From positions 124,001 to 188,000 of the forward strand of contig WWBZ02000073.1 in the NCBI GenBank assembly GCA_011503125.2: a stretch of 64,000 nucleotides of DNA. The letters are read 5' to 3'. Under the pieces are notes generated by a model. It searched no databases. It was not told where the DNA came from and saw only the letters and a program-made list of their open reading frames with translations. This document shows, piece after piece, positions 1-12,036 of this stretch. Every line of letters starts with the position of its first letter. The first letter of the stretch is position 1. The position numbers and the translations under genes were made by a program. Source of the DNA: Botryosphaeria dothidea. Its lineage: Eukaryota > Ascomycota > Dothideomycetes > Botryosphaeriales > Botryosphaeriaceae.

Positions 1-68
1 GGTTTAGCCATTTTCTAGTACTAAGAGGATACAAGATTTTGCGGACAGACATAAATGCGAGGATGTTG

Positions 69-2281
69 TTATGTACCGTAAGCTGAACTCTCCGACGGCG
101 TTGAAACTTCCGCCTCGTGGACTAAGACTGAATATTTCATATCCTCAACTTCGCCACATTCTTTCGCCATCAACCTCGGGTGTTCTGTATCGTCGATATC
201 CAAGACGGCCAGCTTCTCTCCATGCCTCGTAACAGGCACTTCTGCGTTACACCGATCCCACTCACCCATTCCCCGCTCTTCGTGTGCCAGTCTCAGCAGC
301 TGCAGCGTTCCATTCGTGCTCCACTCCAGCCTTGCGTACACATTGCCAAACTCCTGGCGGTGACGTTGCACACAGGCGAAGAGCGGCTCCATGGCGTACG
401 ACAAGAAAATAATGGAACCGCCGACCGAGAGGGTAATCGCAAGGCCCAAGACGGAGAAGTTGAAGTATTCCCGGTTTATGATTTTCTACCCGTCAATTTT
501 TTTAGCAAAAGCAAGCTCTGAAATGCCACCAAGACCCGCACTGGGAGGTTGGAATTTACCTGACTGTTACACAGATGGTGTTCCTGGGTACTGTTGGGCT
601 TGGCCAGCCACTTGTCCACAGTCCGATCCGAAGGCCCCGCTGCTACCTCCTTCATGATACCTTGCATGGCAGCCATGGACGTCGCGTGCCAGTTTTCGGC
701 CTCCAGCTGCCACTGATTGTCCGGCAGCGCTCCCTGGAACCCCTCCAAGAGGCTTTGTCTCGAAAGTAAGGCCGAAGAACCGAGTGCGTATACGACGTTC
801 TGCATGGATGGGCGATAGCTTTTAATTATTGCATCGACCCAGTGGAAAGTTTCCGCCTGCTTAGGGTCGCTCCACAGGTTTTCAGCCAGGGCTGTAGATT
901 CGTGTTCGCCCCCGAATGGTGCGCAACGCGTCTCCTTGGGCAGATTCGGGTTGCAGTATCTTTCCTTAACAGTGCATGCCAGCACTGAGGCGGCATCGTC
1001 CTGAACTATCGCATCCATTGTACCTTCGACCTCGCCAATGTCTGAGTAATAAAACTGTGAGACGTTCCGATGTGCTGAGTACCACAGGTCGTTGACTTCT
1101 TGTGCGAAGATGATTGAGTTTGCAGACAGAAAGATCAGATGGAGATCTGCATCCGGCTGCTGTAGTGCGGGTATCGGAACAAAGTCGGTGTTCGTGTTGT
1201 TCATTGTTCCGTTCAAGATGGTCGCATCCATGCCACTGCTCAAAGCTATCAGCACTCGCGAACTCGGACTGCTCAACAGTGGCTGGGGAGTTTACCCAAG
1301 CGTGTAGTCCGTGTTCGCGGTTGGCAGTTCCCATTCCAATGTGATCTCTGGATACCGGTATGTGTAGTTAGTGCCGTCCCAGAAATTGGCCGGTTCTCCG
1401 TATTCATATTGAATGTACGAAATATTGGAGTTGTACAATTTGCCTCGTCGACGGTGTCCCTCCGTAGAGATCGGGGCGCAGGCGGTTACTCGTTGCAGCT
1501 GAACTCGCTCCTCCATTGGCGTGTTGAGTCCAAAGTCATCATTGCTGTCGAGGTTTCCAGTATCAAAGCGAATGTTGCTGTCTACGGAGAGGCAAATGTT
1601 GTCGCTGAACGGACATGTAACATTTCGAGTAATCTCGGTATGCAGGTTCCGCTTCACGAATGTGCGGCAGTCCCCGGTGTCCGACGTGTTTCGGTAGCAC
1701 TGCTGAGCGAAGGTTGCGTAGGATGCCATCAGCCGTGCCTCGTAGGAGTTCAGGTATGCCGTTAATTCCGACACATCAGGATCCTTCTCCTCCTGTAGTA
1801 TACCGCATTTAGAGCTACGAATAAGGACTTCATTTCCAGCAGCCGTTGCTATCTTCGAAGAGAATGCACCCGCGACGCCGAAGGCAACGACATGGCATAG
1901 GGCGACGCAGACCAGGGGAAGGATCCGCTGGCAAGATCTTGCATTATTGCCGCTCTGTTTCCATGCGCTCAAAACCATTAGTAGACCCCAAAGTCCACTC
2001 GCTCCAGTTGCCGAATTGCGGAGAGTAGCTTGTCTCTGATGGTACAGAGCGTCTTGCGGCTTGGACGTGGAGAGGCCATAGTGCAGACAGAAGCAGATGA
2101 TGTTCCAGAAGTGCGTCCCTACTATGCTGATGAACAAAGCGAGGATGGCGATCACAATAGTGCCGCGCTGGCGAGTTATAGTTATTGTTGCGCCGGAGAC
2201 GGGACCATGTGACCAATTCGTCCAGAAGCCAGTGTGGATGTCGTAACGATTCGTCTGGTCTTCTGAGTCAAAATACTCCAT
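69..2281 (-). CDS. Multi-pass membrane protein, function unknown
   Basis: Three exons join in phase: introns at 1236-1295 (phase 2) and 486-559 (phase 0), giving about 692 aa. The start at 2281 (MEYFDSED) is preferred because the motif HTGFWTNWS follows closely, as I recall for related fungal proteins; an in-frame ATG at 2476 would add 65 residues. Hydrophobic segments lie near residues 41-66, 95-108 and 120-140, and another near the C-terminus (about 564-590). Between them is a long, probably extracytoplasmic region with several Cys and many N-x-S/T sites. The layout of a few N-terminal membrane spans, a large glycosylated loop and a C-terminal anchor resembles uncharacterised fungal membrane proteins. 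No enzyme motif was recognised. The reading frame looks intact. Confidence 0.72.
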
Positions 2282-3425
2282 GTCTGGTTTCTCTGAGATG
2301 CTAATAGAACAAGGGTCAAGAGGCCATAGAGCTGGCTGGACATTCGCAATTTTCGTCGCCAGCTCGGATGGTGAGGGAGAAGTAAAATATGCCGGGGAGA
2401 GCGATTCAGCACCTTCCCGATATTCATTGGCACTGCCAGGCTGTCCATTGTACAGAATATATCGAGCAGCTATCATTTCCGTCTGTGGTGCAGACCATAG
2501 TGTCGCCGAACGGTCGGGTGGGGGCCGCAGCGAGATTAGCTATTTTTGGTTCGCTACACCCACGCTGGTACGCATTCCCCCTGTGAGCTTCACTCATAAA
2601 TCGCGATGTCCAATCGCTTAAATTTTGGAAGCGAATCTGAAGTATAGGATGCCGATCTTCTCTTTTTTTTGTCTCAGCTGCTCCAGCTTCCAATAGCAAA
2701 AACAGAACACGGCGCGAATTGGAAACTTGTCTGAGAACTTCGCACGCCGCAGGAGGTGTTGCTGACAGCGCGCTTCAGTCGAATACGCTAGCATGTAGTT
2801 TCGACGTCCACCTTCCAGTCTGAAAGCTTCAATGTGGCCCATGGGGGTCATGTCACTGCACTTCACCGTTTCTGGATGTGAGAGCGTGGAACAGGGCCGA
2901 GTAGCTGGCAGGGATCGGAGACGCTGGCGCCGAGAGCCAGTAAGCTACCGCCGGGTATTGTTCAAGGCTGGGATAAGGCTCGGACAATGCCGCCAAACTC
3001 AAGGATCGCATTATTACACGACACATTTGATGCAGTCGGGTCACATGGAGCATTCGTGTAATGCAATGCGCGCTTTTTTCTGCAGCTTTATCGGCTGAGT
3101 AAAGATGCCCACACCATATTTTAAGAGTTTTGGAAAGCAATAATCATGAATTGCGTATCCTCAAGTTGCAGATCCGGTTAAAAATAAATCACACCTACAC
3201 TGTGCTCTCATGCGCTGAAAGAAACTGACTCGTAGAAAGTAACGCTCCACCTCCCTTGCCCGCGATGGAGAGATCAATGCAAAAATGCACGCCTCTTCAC
3301 ACATTCGACCGTCTCGGCCCAACTCATAAAGTTGCTTTTTTGAGCTGAATCAACATGGATGGACAGAAAACGCTGCATCCCCATGTCTCTTTCATCGGCG
3401 TTGCTGCCAATGGAAGGCTCTCTCA
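2282..3425. other. Intergenic, 1.1 kb
   Basis: Lies upstream of the membrane-protein gene and downstream of the Zn2Cys6 gene, both on the minus strand. Open frames here are short and look random. Nothing beyond presumed promoter and 3' UTR sequence is visible. Confidence 0.5.
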
Positions 3426-5099
3426 TTAAATTTGATCTTGAGCTGGAATGACCATGAATTGATCATCAGAAAAGGGCACAAACGGGACATGTGGGAAACA
3501 CACTAGAGCGGGATCTATTCCCTCAAAGGCATAAAATGCGTCCGGGCTTGTCCAGAAGTTGTTCGTCTCCAGAGCGTTGGCATCAAAGACTGAATAAGAG
3601 CTATTATCGGTTGAATGGCTGTTCTCTGCTTGGGCGTGACAGATCAGTCTCCTAAGACATGCTGCATATTGAGAGAGCGCATGCGCATCGTCAATACTAG
3701 CTTCTTCCAACGCCTTCGCCACCCGGTTCAGGAGGGCAAGAGACCCTGCAGCTGTGCGCAACGGTAAACGTTGGGTTCCAAGAAGGAGCATTGTCGTACT
3801 TGCAATGTTCGTCATTACGTTTAATGGAGCATGCCGCAGTGAACTTTCCTGATGCAGTTCCAGCACGATTTCAAGGGTACATTTACTCTCATGCACCATA
3901 ACATCAACCATCTCGAGGTCTTGACGACTCCGTTCGGATCTCATGCATTCTTGCAGTGTAGTCGATGAACGCTCATCAAAATTTCTCGAGTCGCGAGTGG
4001 AACTGTCTTGCCGAACACAAGCGACACGAGAAGGTCACGGACGTGCGCACGGCGTGCTGCCTGGGCGTCATCTCTCGGATCGGTTTCTTTGGCCTGAGTG
4101 ACAACTTCATGCAAGCCAATTTCGTCTGCTAGATTGATTGCGGGGCCGAGGAGTCTCCAGGATGTCAAGTTCAGAGACTTGAACGATTCATAGGTTTTAA
4201 GAGCTTCAGACTCTACGCTGCTCTTTTGCCGTTTCATCACTAAATCCAAACGCTCGAAGAGGGTATTCACCAGGCATTGCGCTTGGAGGTAGGATTGCGT
4301 CAAGTGGTCGGGGATGCCATTCGACCATGAGCATGATGCTCTCGATGACGTCCAAGGCAGTTGAGTTGCGATTTGAAGGCGGTGTTGAGGGCCACAAGAA
4401 ACTTTGAATGTCGGACTGTACACGTTGATACATCATCCCGTGCATTTCGACTGCTCTTGAAGAGGATGCAGACGAATTATACCAGCTGTACCGCGCAGCA
4501 ATCATCAAAATTGTGGCGCAGAGCAACGTTTCCTCGGCAAGAAGTTCTCTCCAGAAGTTGGGTGAACTGTACTTGTGATTGATGACCGGGAAGAAAGGAT
4601 GGATCCATTGAACAAAGTAGCCGAAAAGATGATCTGCTTCAAGCGGGGAAATGCAACCATCCCGGCACAGTGGGAAGAGCATCCACAAGGACAAATCATA
4701 TGCCAACTGGGCTGAAGGATCAGCCTCGCCATGCTCGTTTCGTTCGTTGTTGGCTAGAGACCGGTCGAATTGGCTTGACCTTGCGTAATTTGCTCCATTT
4801 TCGGAGCGCGGCGCTGACAGACGTTCATCGTCGGCGGAAGCTGCAGTCCCGGCGTTCTCTCCAAGACAGTTCGGCGGTGATGGAAACGCCTTCCCCACGC
4901 GCGTCCTGATCCGCCGTGCCGGTCCAAATACGCAGTTGAGTCTGGCCCGCCGACATCTATTGCATGGAGGCTGCGGGGGTTCCGAATTTCCGAGCTGGCA
5001 TTTTGTTTTTTGCTTCTTGCATTCAAGGCAAGCTTGGTAGTTCCGGCGTCTGGATGATCTCGGTGATCCAGACCGCTGTGATTCGGCAGACTCTGGCAT
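3426..5099 (-). CDS. Zn2Cys6 fungal transcription factor, frame change near 3' end
   Basis: The N-terminal binuclear zinc cluster has Cys at residues 24, 27, 34, 46, 49 and 56 (C-x2-C-x6-C-x11-C-x2-C-x6-C), followed by a basic linker, so it should bind DNA in the nucleus. The middle region resembles the fungal_trans (MHR) domain: FVQWIHPFFPVIN, then SWRLLGPAINLADEIGLHE. The start at 5099 places the cluster close to the N-terminus. An intron at 4213-4270 fits in phase 1. Between about 4050 and 3920 the frame changes again, and the last segment (ending at 3426) is in a different frame. A weak-site intron (for example donor GTTCAT near 3977) or a 1-nt indel could explain this. Target genes are unknown. 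Flanking genes are transcribed in the same direction but look unrelated. Confidence 0.7.
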
Positions 5100-5822
5100 G
5101 AGTGCAGGTGACTCTTCGGGAGTTAAAGGAGCGGAGTAAGTGATAACAACGGCGTGGAAAGGGGTGGTGGGGTTGCCCAAAATTCGGCGTCTCGGAAAGC
5201 CGTTCCGGAGTTGGCCGGAGTTGGCCACCAAAGACAGGGATGGACTCTGTTGAGGAACATCCACTTTGCACGCCCACAGTAAGTACACCAACCGCGAGAT
5301 TCTTACATTTCGAAATCACAACCGTACGGGGATCACGGTTCGATCGCCATCAGTAATAATGGTAGTCTATCTGCACGTTATGAGCTGCGTCTCCTCAACT
5401 GCCGATGGTCCCATTTGACGGTTTCTCCTATACTATCAAGACCGTGAGAAGATTCCCAAATACCGGCACAGATCGAAAGTTCCTTTCTTTGGTAGATTTG
5501 ATGGGTATCAGTACCTGTGCGAACGCCCAAGTCAGCACCCACGCCCTTTTCCCTGGGCTGCAGATGACCAGAAAAAAACTTCCTCCCCTCAGTTCTCAAA
5601 TTGCTCGGTGACACAGCTGATGATTCTACGACTCACTGACACAATTATTATATTGGTCCGTCCACAATGAGAGAACCATTCTCATTCGATGGTTCCCTAA
5701 AGAGCTTAGAGGATGACACACGCAGCCCAGCACGTGAATAAAGTTGCAACAGGTACTATCGTTGAGATTGGGAGGCACCAGGCCACGTTAAGAAGAATTG
5801 TGGCGTCGCAAATCGTAACTAT
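5100..5822. other. Intergenic, 0.7 kb
   Basis: 5' flank of the Zn2Cys6 gene and 3' flank of the small secreted protein gene. The short open frames have no recognisable content. Confidence 0.5.
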
Positions 5823-6159
5823 TTACAATCCACATTGACCATCGATCTCCTGGAAAGAGACCTCATTCGGCGGGATTTCCAAGCCACATCTACCATCCTC
5901 TCGACAAGTACCGTCAAATTGTCCGTCGGTGCACGCCTGGCCATCGAAAGCTGCTGGGTTGCCGTCGTTGCTCTCATCATTCTGGGCGTTTTCAGCAATG
6001 GCAGCAAGATCCTCGAAGGATACCTGAGGTGCAGGCACTGCGATACCCGATGTCAGCAATGAATTATGGACCATTGAACAGAGCTGGAGAGTACGCACTT
6101 GCGAGTACACTGCCGGTGAGCACGCTGATTGCCAAGAGAAGAGCCGTGGAGAAACGCAT
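5823..6159 (-). CDS. Small secreted cysteine-containing protein
   Basis: Two exons join in phase 1 over a 61-bp intron (6038-6098) that has a textbook branch site, TGCTGAC, 19 nt before the CAG acceptor. The product is 91 aa. Residues 1-20 form a clear signal peptide (MRFSTALLL, hydrophobic core, ending VLA). The mature part is acidic and Gly/Asp/Glu-rich, with four Cys in the last 40 residues (ACTDG, TCRED, RCGLE, QCGL), enough for two disulfides. No family is recognised. Size, secretion and cysteine content are effector-like, but that is inference. A TATA box lies about 110 bp upstream of the start. Neighbours are unrelated. Confidence 0.65.
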
Positions 6160-6266
6160 GATGCAGTAGATTAAAGTAAGATATTGGAGTCTTCGGGTCG
6201 GGCTGAGTAGAAAGTAGACTGCAAGAGAAGTGTAGAAGATGGTGAGAGAGACTTGGTCTGTATGCT

Positions 6267-6277
6267 CATTTATATAT
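6267..6277 (-). promoter_or_regulatory. TATA box of small secreted protein gene
   Basis: The minus strand reads ATATATAAATG about 110 bp upstream of the ATG at 6159, a plausible distance for a fungal TATA promoter. Confidence 0.45.
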
Positions 6278-8100
6278 TGCGATGCAGAGCAACAGGCGTC
6301 CTGCAAAATACCAATCTTCCAAGACTCCCCCTTCTAATTTTGCCAAGCAAGCAGCGTACAGCTGTTACAATTCGTCGCGACATGCGGTCTGATATCGTGT
6401 GGATAGGTATATCGGGGTAGAGATCGAGTGGCCCGAATGGCCTTGACCTGTACGCCATTGTCAGTACCCTGGTAACAAAGTTTGCCCGCGAATTCGCTCC
6501 CAGCATAGAAATAAATTATCCTCCTGCGTTCGCGTGAAAAACCTTCGTCGCGATCGAGCCTGGGCCGCGAGCAGTAGCAGATAGCTTTTTCTACCACAGG
6601 TAGCAAAAGCTCTCGCATCCCATCTTGGCGTGCTCGTGAGATGAGACGCCAAGGTCAAAATATTTATAACAGCCCCCATGCTGAAAGCAGATCTGATGGA
6701 GTTGTGAAACATTCGTGACACATGACGCGAACGATGCGGAGTGGGTTTCATGGAAGTCTGGCGTTCAGACATGATGAATGCCAGTGAGGTCAGGAATTGT
6801 ATTTTGTTAATGGCGTGAGAGCAATGTATAGAAGCTGGTTGTTGCTGGTCCAATTGCTTCCCGTCTTCTGTTACCGGCCGTGCATTGCGCTGCCAACTGA
6901 ACGAAAACTACGCAGAAGACTCTGCGATCGCGTTGAGGGCATGTTCTGTTGCGGCGCTTCCAAGGTGTAATAGCGCCTGCCGCACCAGGAAGGACGAACG
7001 GTGAAAAACGCGGGGATGCCCATGACGTCACTGGTGAAGCTGCTGGTGTGAAGATTGATGTGCGCTAATCCTCGTTTGGATTAGCTGTCCGCGGTTGACG
7101 TCTTGACGCTTTCACCCCTCCTCCACACTGCGACACGCGCATCAATTTGCCACTAAACCAGCTCCAAGACAGCAACCCCGACTCGCCTCTACTACCTCCC
7201 TCGCTACGGCCCTTGGATTCCATCGCGAGCTCGTCCTCATCATACGCCAGAAGGAGTCTACTGCGAACGTTCTTCATCACCCAACAGCATGCGACCGTGG
7301 ACTTGCGCGTCGCCCGGACTTTTTCACCCAGATTGTGGTGATCTTAGATGCGGCATCCTAAATGATAGCTTTCTTTGCAGGCACTCCAGGTCACCTCAAT
7401 CGCACCTCATTCGAGGTGCACTGAACCCAACGTGACAACAGCGCGCGAGCTTCCTCAGATCTTTCCACCAAACGTCGACCCCAAGTTGAACGTGCCCTAT
7501 TCGCATACACCCGTCCATGTCCCCTTTTGCGCTCTCTCCCACGCCGGATGCTTCTCTTGATTTTCAGAATGAAGACAACAATCAAACATGGTTCATGCCG
7601 CATCGACGATGGTCGGACTTTGAGTTTACAAGATCAACTGGGTAAAAACAGATGATGGATCCCCTCTCTACGCCGTTCTCAAGCGGATGCTCAGCCATAT
7701 GCAGTGTTTCTGCATTTCATCTTTCAGCTTAGTCAGGCGCCCAGGACTTGACCCTAGTGTTGTGGACTTTCACCCGCGAAGAGACCGTCATTGATTTCCA
7801 ACGGTAGGGGAGTTCGCCAGAACCCATTTGCGCGAGTCCCTCCAGGAATTCACCAAGGGCGAGTCTCACAGTGCACTCTGGGATGACAATCTTCTAAACG
7901 CAATAGCATTACAATTTCTCGGCTCGACTTCGCAGGAGCCGGATTATCGTCTCGGAAAATTTTTATTCGGGCCACTAATTGCACCCGCACAAGAAGAAAA
8001 TATGTGTTGTGTTGTACCCTACACGTATGAACGTTACGATTGAAGAAGAGTATACTACAAAGCAAGATGTTCCCGGCGTAACCCAATAAGCCATTCCAAC
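6278..8100. other. Intergenic, 1.8 kb, no convincing gene
   Basis: Open frames up to 130 codons occur on both strands (for example 6461-6853 minus), but none shows a family motif or splices sensibly to a neighbour. Confidence 0.5.
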
Positions 8101-10166
8101 TTACACCTTCGGAGCATTTGTCTCAGGCTCAGTGTACCCGCGCGATCCCTCTAGCTTGTCCCATGGAGCAAATACGTTTTTGCTCTTTCCCAAAATACTT
8201 TCCAATTCCGGAAAATGCCTCGCGAGCACGTCCTTCATCCCTGAATACTGCACCCAATGGAATCCTTCTTTAGTGTACGTCTCTTCATTCCACTTCCCCG
8301 CAATGAAACGGTCGCTCTTCAACCGCCTGCTTGCCATCAGGATAAAAATCCGAAATGCCGTGTCACTGAACCCAAATCCTTTGGGTAGAGGCTCACACTG
8401 GGAGCCTACTAAAGTATCAACCAGCTCGATGTCGCCGTTGTACAGGTCAGAAAGCTCATTCGCCAGCTCTTTGTCTCCCCCCGTTAGTTCCTCAAACGTC
8501 TTTGGAACAGACATTCGTAAGAGCCGTCGAAATTGAGTATACCGAGGCACACCACGCTCGCGGTCACGCAGAATATCTACCGTTCCCATATCACGGTGTA
8601 AGCCATCCGGAGTTGTCAAGTTTCTGAGAAAATTAGGGCAGTTCTTGTTCGTGATGGCGCCTGGATAGTTGATGCCAAAGGAATAGAAGGCATCAGCCAT
8701 AGACAGACCATCGTTGAAGGGCCGCTGGGCGTCGGTAAAGGTCAATTCCTCCGTAGGAACGCTTTCGTGATGCTTGCCGCTGTCTGCATCGAAGAAAGCA
8801 ATGCTGTCTTTGCAATAATGTCAGTATACCTTGTCATAATTTCGAATCAGGATATTTGTGCTTACCAGGGACCAAAGAGTGCATTCGGTATACGGACACA
8901 AACTCCTCTGTCAAAGAATACGGAGCGCTGAATTGAACTGCGGTAGAGCCGGGAATGCCACTGATGGCTTCGCTGGTCCTCGATATCCGGCCAACCATCT
9001 TGGTCAAACTTTCCCCAACAAGGCCCCACCAATTTGCGTTCATTGCTATTTGCAAAGCTGGGTGTGCTAGAATTGCTGGAGTCCACTCGACCGTATGGAT
9101 CTTGGCCATCAAAGCGGAGTTCACGAGCCGAGCCTTGTCGAAAATTTGATCTCTGTGCTTCTGTCAGAATCGAGTATCCAACAGGGGCTCGGTAGAATTA
9201 CCCTGTCCAGTCGGGGTAGGCCTTGTGCAGCATGTCGCAGATAGCGTTGTGTTCCATGGCAAACAATGTGTGAAGCATCTCCATTCCGGTCCACCAGTTA
9301 TTGCTGAATCCAGTTTCCGGCTCATTCTCCGAGTTTCGAGGCAAGCAGAATCCCACACCATCTCCGATTGGGATCAAGGTTAGTTTTCCGTCTGGATTCT
9401 GGCCTCGCAGCTTCTTCGTGACCTCTTCGCTCGAGCCGTAAATCTGTGAGCCGTCCCACCAAGCTGTCAGGGTGTTCTTGTACCCGGGACAAACCACGTC
9501 CGATGGATCAAGGACGTCATCAGGAGTAGTCTTAGGAAGCTTCATGTGACCACCTGGCCATTTGTCTCCCGCTGGGAGTGGGATGTCGTAGGAATCGCCC
9601 TCGCTCTTTGTGGGGATTTTGTGAGTATCATTCATAGTAGCAAGAGATATCGAGAAAATCATAGCACTTACGTTCTCGTGGTTGAACCAATCGTGAGTCT
9701 GGAATTGAATCCATGCCGCAGCGAGTAAGTTCAGAGAAGTGGCAGGTTTGAATCCTCCTGGCTTCCTCGTCATAATGCGCTCGCTAAGCAACCTTGGATT
9801 TGGTATCCAAAGCTCTTCTTCAGAAGGCTTCTGAGTGTATTTTCTGGGAAAATTGCGTCCAAACCGCATGCATGCTCCACCCATCCGCGGTTGATCCAGT
9901 GAGTTGAATATGCCATCCGAGTTGCGTGTATTTAAGTATCGTTTGTTTGTCAATGGTGGATCATGCGGGTTTCCTTGAGCAGCAGTCGATGCGTAGCCAT
10001 CATGGAGATTATGTTCCCGCAGCTCGATGCGCATGGCATCCAGGTTGATCGCGCCAACTATGCCGGGGAGCTTGTGCCATTGTACGAATTTATTGACAAT
10101 CTGAAATGTCTTGACCAAGAAGCGCTCGAGTAAGGAAGGATAATATTGATAAGTTGGAGAATCCAT
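8101..10166 (-). CDS. Alpha-dioxygenase (PIOX)-like heme peroxidase-family enzyme
   Basis: Four exons give 630 aa; introns at 9606-9671, 9153-9201 and 8808-8865 agree in phase. The protein belongs to the animal-heme-peroxidase/cyclooxygenase fold and looks closest to PIOX/alpha-dioxygenases, which oxygenate fatty acids to 2-hydroperoxides. Supporting motifs are RNSDGIFNSLDQPRMGGA, RFGRNFPR, the presumed distal heme His158 in FQTHDWFNHE, AMEHNAICD, KIHTVEWTPAIL, and the presumed proximal His391 in VYRMHSLVPD. There is no C-terminal P450 domain, so it is not a Ppo/linoleate diol synthase fusion. The start at 10166 is the first ATG in frame; upstream codons in frame are not ATG. The 66-bp first intron is stop-free and a multiple of three, so its removal rests on the GTAAGT donor and family alignment. 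The exact substrate is inferred. Confidence 0.88.
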
Positions 10167-11089
10167 GATGTGCGATGTTTTAAACGCAATGGTAGCCAGG
10201 ACCAAAGTGTGAAGCAAGCCTGAACTACATCTGCTGTGAAGCAAGGGCCAAAGGGGTCTCTTTTAAGCTGACGGTCTTCAGCCTCTCGCAGCGCGATGCG
10301 CCCCGCTTACCGAACATCGGCTGCAGCCCCCAGCTCGGAGCTCGATAAACAAATCACCGACCCGCACCCTTGTCGTTATGTTGCCTGTTTGGGTAGTACG
10401 AGGCTGTGAGAAAATCTGGCACGCGCAAAGCTATTACTACCGGGATACTCGAGGAACGAATGATTGGGCGCGGTCAGCAAGCTGGAAAAGCCAGATTGGT
10501 TGTATTTGCCGAACGTTGTGTATCCGATAGTAAGATCTGCGGTCATCTGCACCGACGCCTGGTCGTTTGACTTTTGTATCTCACATGAGCTGTAAGCAGC
10601 CTTTCCACGATCATTATCGGTAACCCCGCACTGATATGTTTTGCCTGCTCCAAAAACTCAATACTACCACCCTATATTTTATGAAGCATCCTTATATATT
10701 ATAGTAAAACTCCGTAGTAGACCATTGAGGTTGTGCGCATGCTACGCAATAATTCCTCCGACAAGATTTACGGCGGACTTCACCTGGAAACACGCGCCAC
10801 TCTTATGCTTACGTGGGACAAACCAAGTTCTACTTTTTATGGCGACAATGCGGATAGCTCCACGAAATATCAGACGATGAAGGTAGCGTGAATAAGGCCA
10901 TTCAAATGCTTACATACGGTGTACGATGGCTCAGATAGCGGCGTCCTTCCTATCGCCAGCATCGTATTGCATGTACCTTACTGCGGGCCGGACCGAAGTA
11001 ACTTAAATCGAATTTGAGACATGGGTAACTTGGATGAGAGGAGGCCGTAGCCAGTTTGTCAAGCCGCTTGGGTCAAGACCTGATAGAGC
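10167..11089. other. Intergenic, 0.9 kb
   Basis: 5' flank of the dioxygenase gene. No gene-like frame is visible. Confidence 0.5.
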
Positions 11090-11570
11090 GCCTTGCAAGG
11101 CGGAAGCCCAAATACGGAACACGCCGATTCCTCGCATTCCACAGTCTCATTTCTTGGGCTGACACATCGATAACGGAACTGATAATTTCTTCCTACTAAT
11201 GCAGTAGCGCCGTTGATCTTAAACAGTGACCCGTGCCATCTCGATAAGACAAAAATATGCCCGCAAAATGGACATACCAGCGGGCCCCAAAGGCCATATG
11301 AGCAACTGGGTGCGCTGTTGCAACGCGGGTATCATACTGCAGTGGTCGCACCCAGAATACAACAATAGCAGCCACGATGGGCCGGGCGCGTCGTCCCCAA
11401 ATGTGCTGGTACCAGCTTTATTACTATCATGCAAGCAAATATGCGAGGATCTCGTACCGATGATGTACGAACAGCCATTATACTTCGAGGATGGGTGTGC
11501 GCTGCACGGCTTCCTGTTAGCGCTTTCGCCTACTACGCGTTTGGAGGTGCCTGCGCGTGGTGGTCACTAG
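11090..11570 (+). pseudogene. Decayed fragment resembling DUF7730-type fungal proteins
   Basis: The frame ending at 11570 contains VLVPALLLSCKQICEDLVP, then MYEQPLYFEDG and LHGFLLAL. These resemble the 'LLxxCRQIYxEALxxLYxxxxFxF' segment common in DUF7730-like F-box-type fungal proteins. About 110 bp upstream a different stretch reads PIPRIPQSHFLG, reminiscent of the usual N-terminal part, but stops separate the two. No ATG-started complete gene can be built. It is read as a remnant; the resemblance is from memory and modest. Confidence 0.3.
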
Positions 11571-12036
11571 CTAAATCCGCCTGAGAAGGGCGTAAGGTTT
11601 TACCGCCGAACCTTTACATGGCTGGAACTGGTACGGAGGACTCGGAGATACACAAGGCCATAGGACTTGTGCAGGTCCTCTCCCGGAAACATCAAATTTG
11701 GTCCTCATCAGATTCGGACAGGCAATCTGAGAAATTTTGACAGGGGCTAGGTTGGGCCATGACGAGAAGTTTGAGAAACTAGTAGAACACCATAAATAAA
11801 GTGGATGCGGACGCCGGCTCTGAGAATCACTGTCCCCTCGACGGATGAAGATGCAGTCTCACACCTCCATCTCGGCCAGCAAATCCAATGCATAGTTTAG
11901 CGACGCGCACAAAGGACAAGCAGTTGCTTTTCTTAGTGTAGTTTGAATTTAGCAAGAGTCCAAACATTATTTAGAACGAGCTAGTGAGACTGCCTGCGTA
12001 CTGTAGGTAAGGACATTCTAGATACATCTGAGAAGC
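11571..12036. other. Intergenic, 0.5 kb
   Basis: No recognisable content. 3' flank of the ferric reductase remnant. Confidence 0.45.

Noticed and set aside
6461..6853. 130-codon minus-strand frame
   Set aside because: No recognisable content and overlapping alternatives on both strands.
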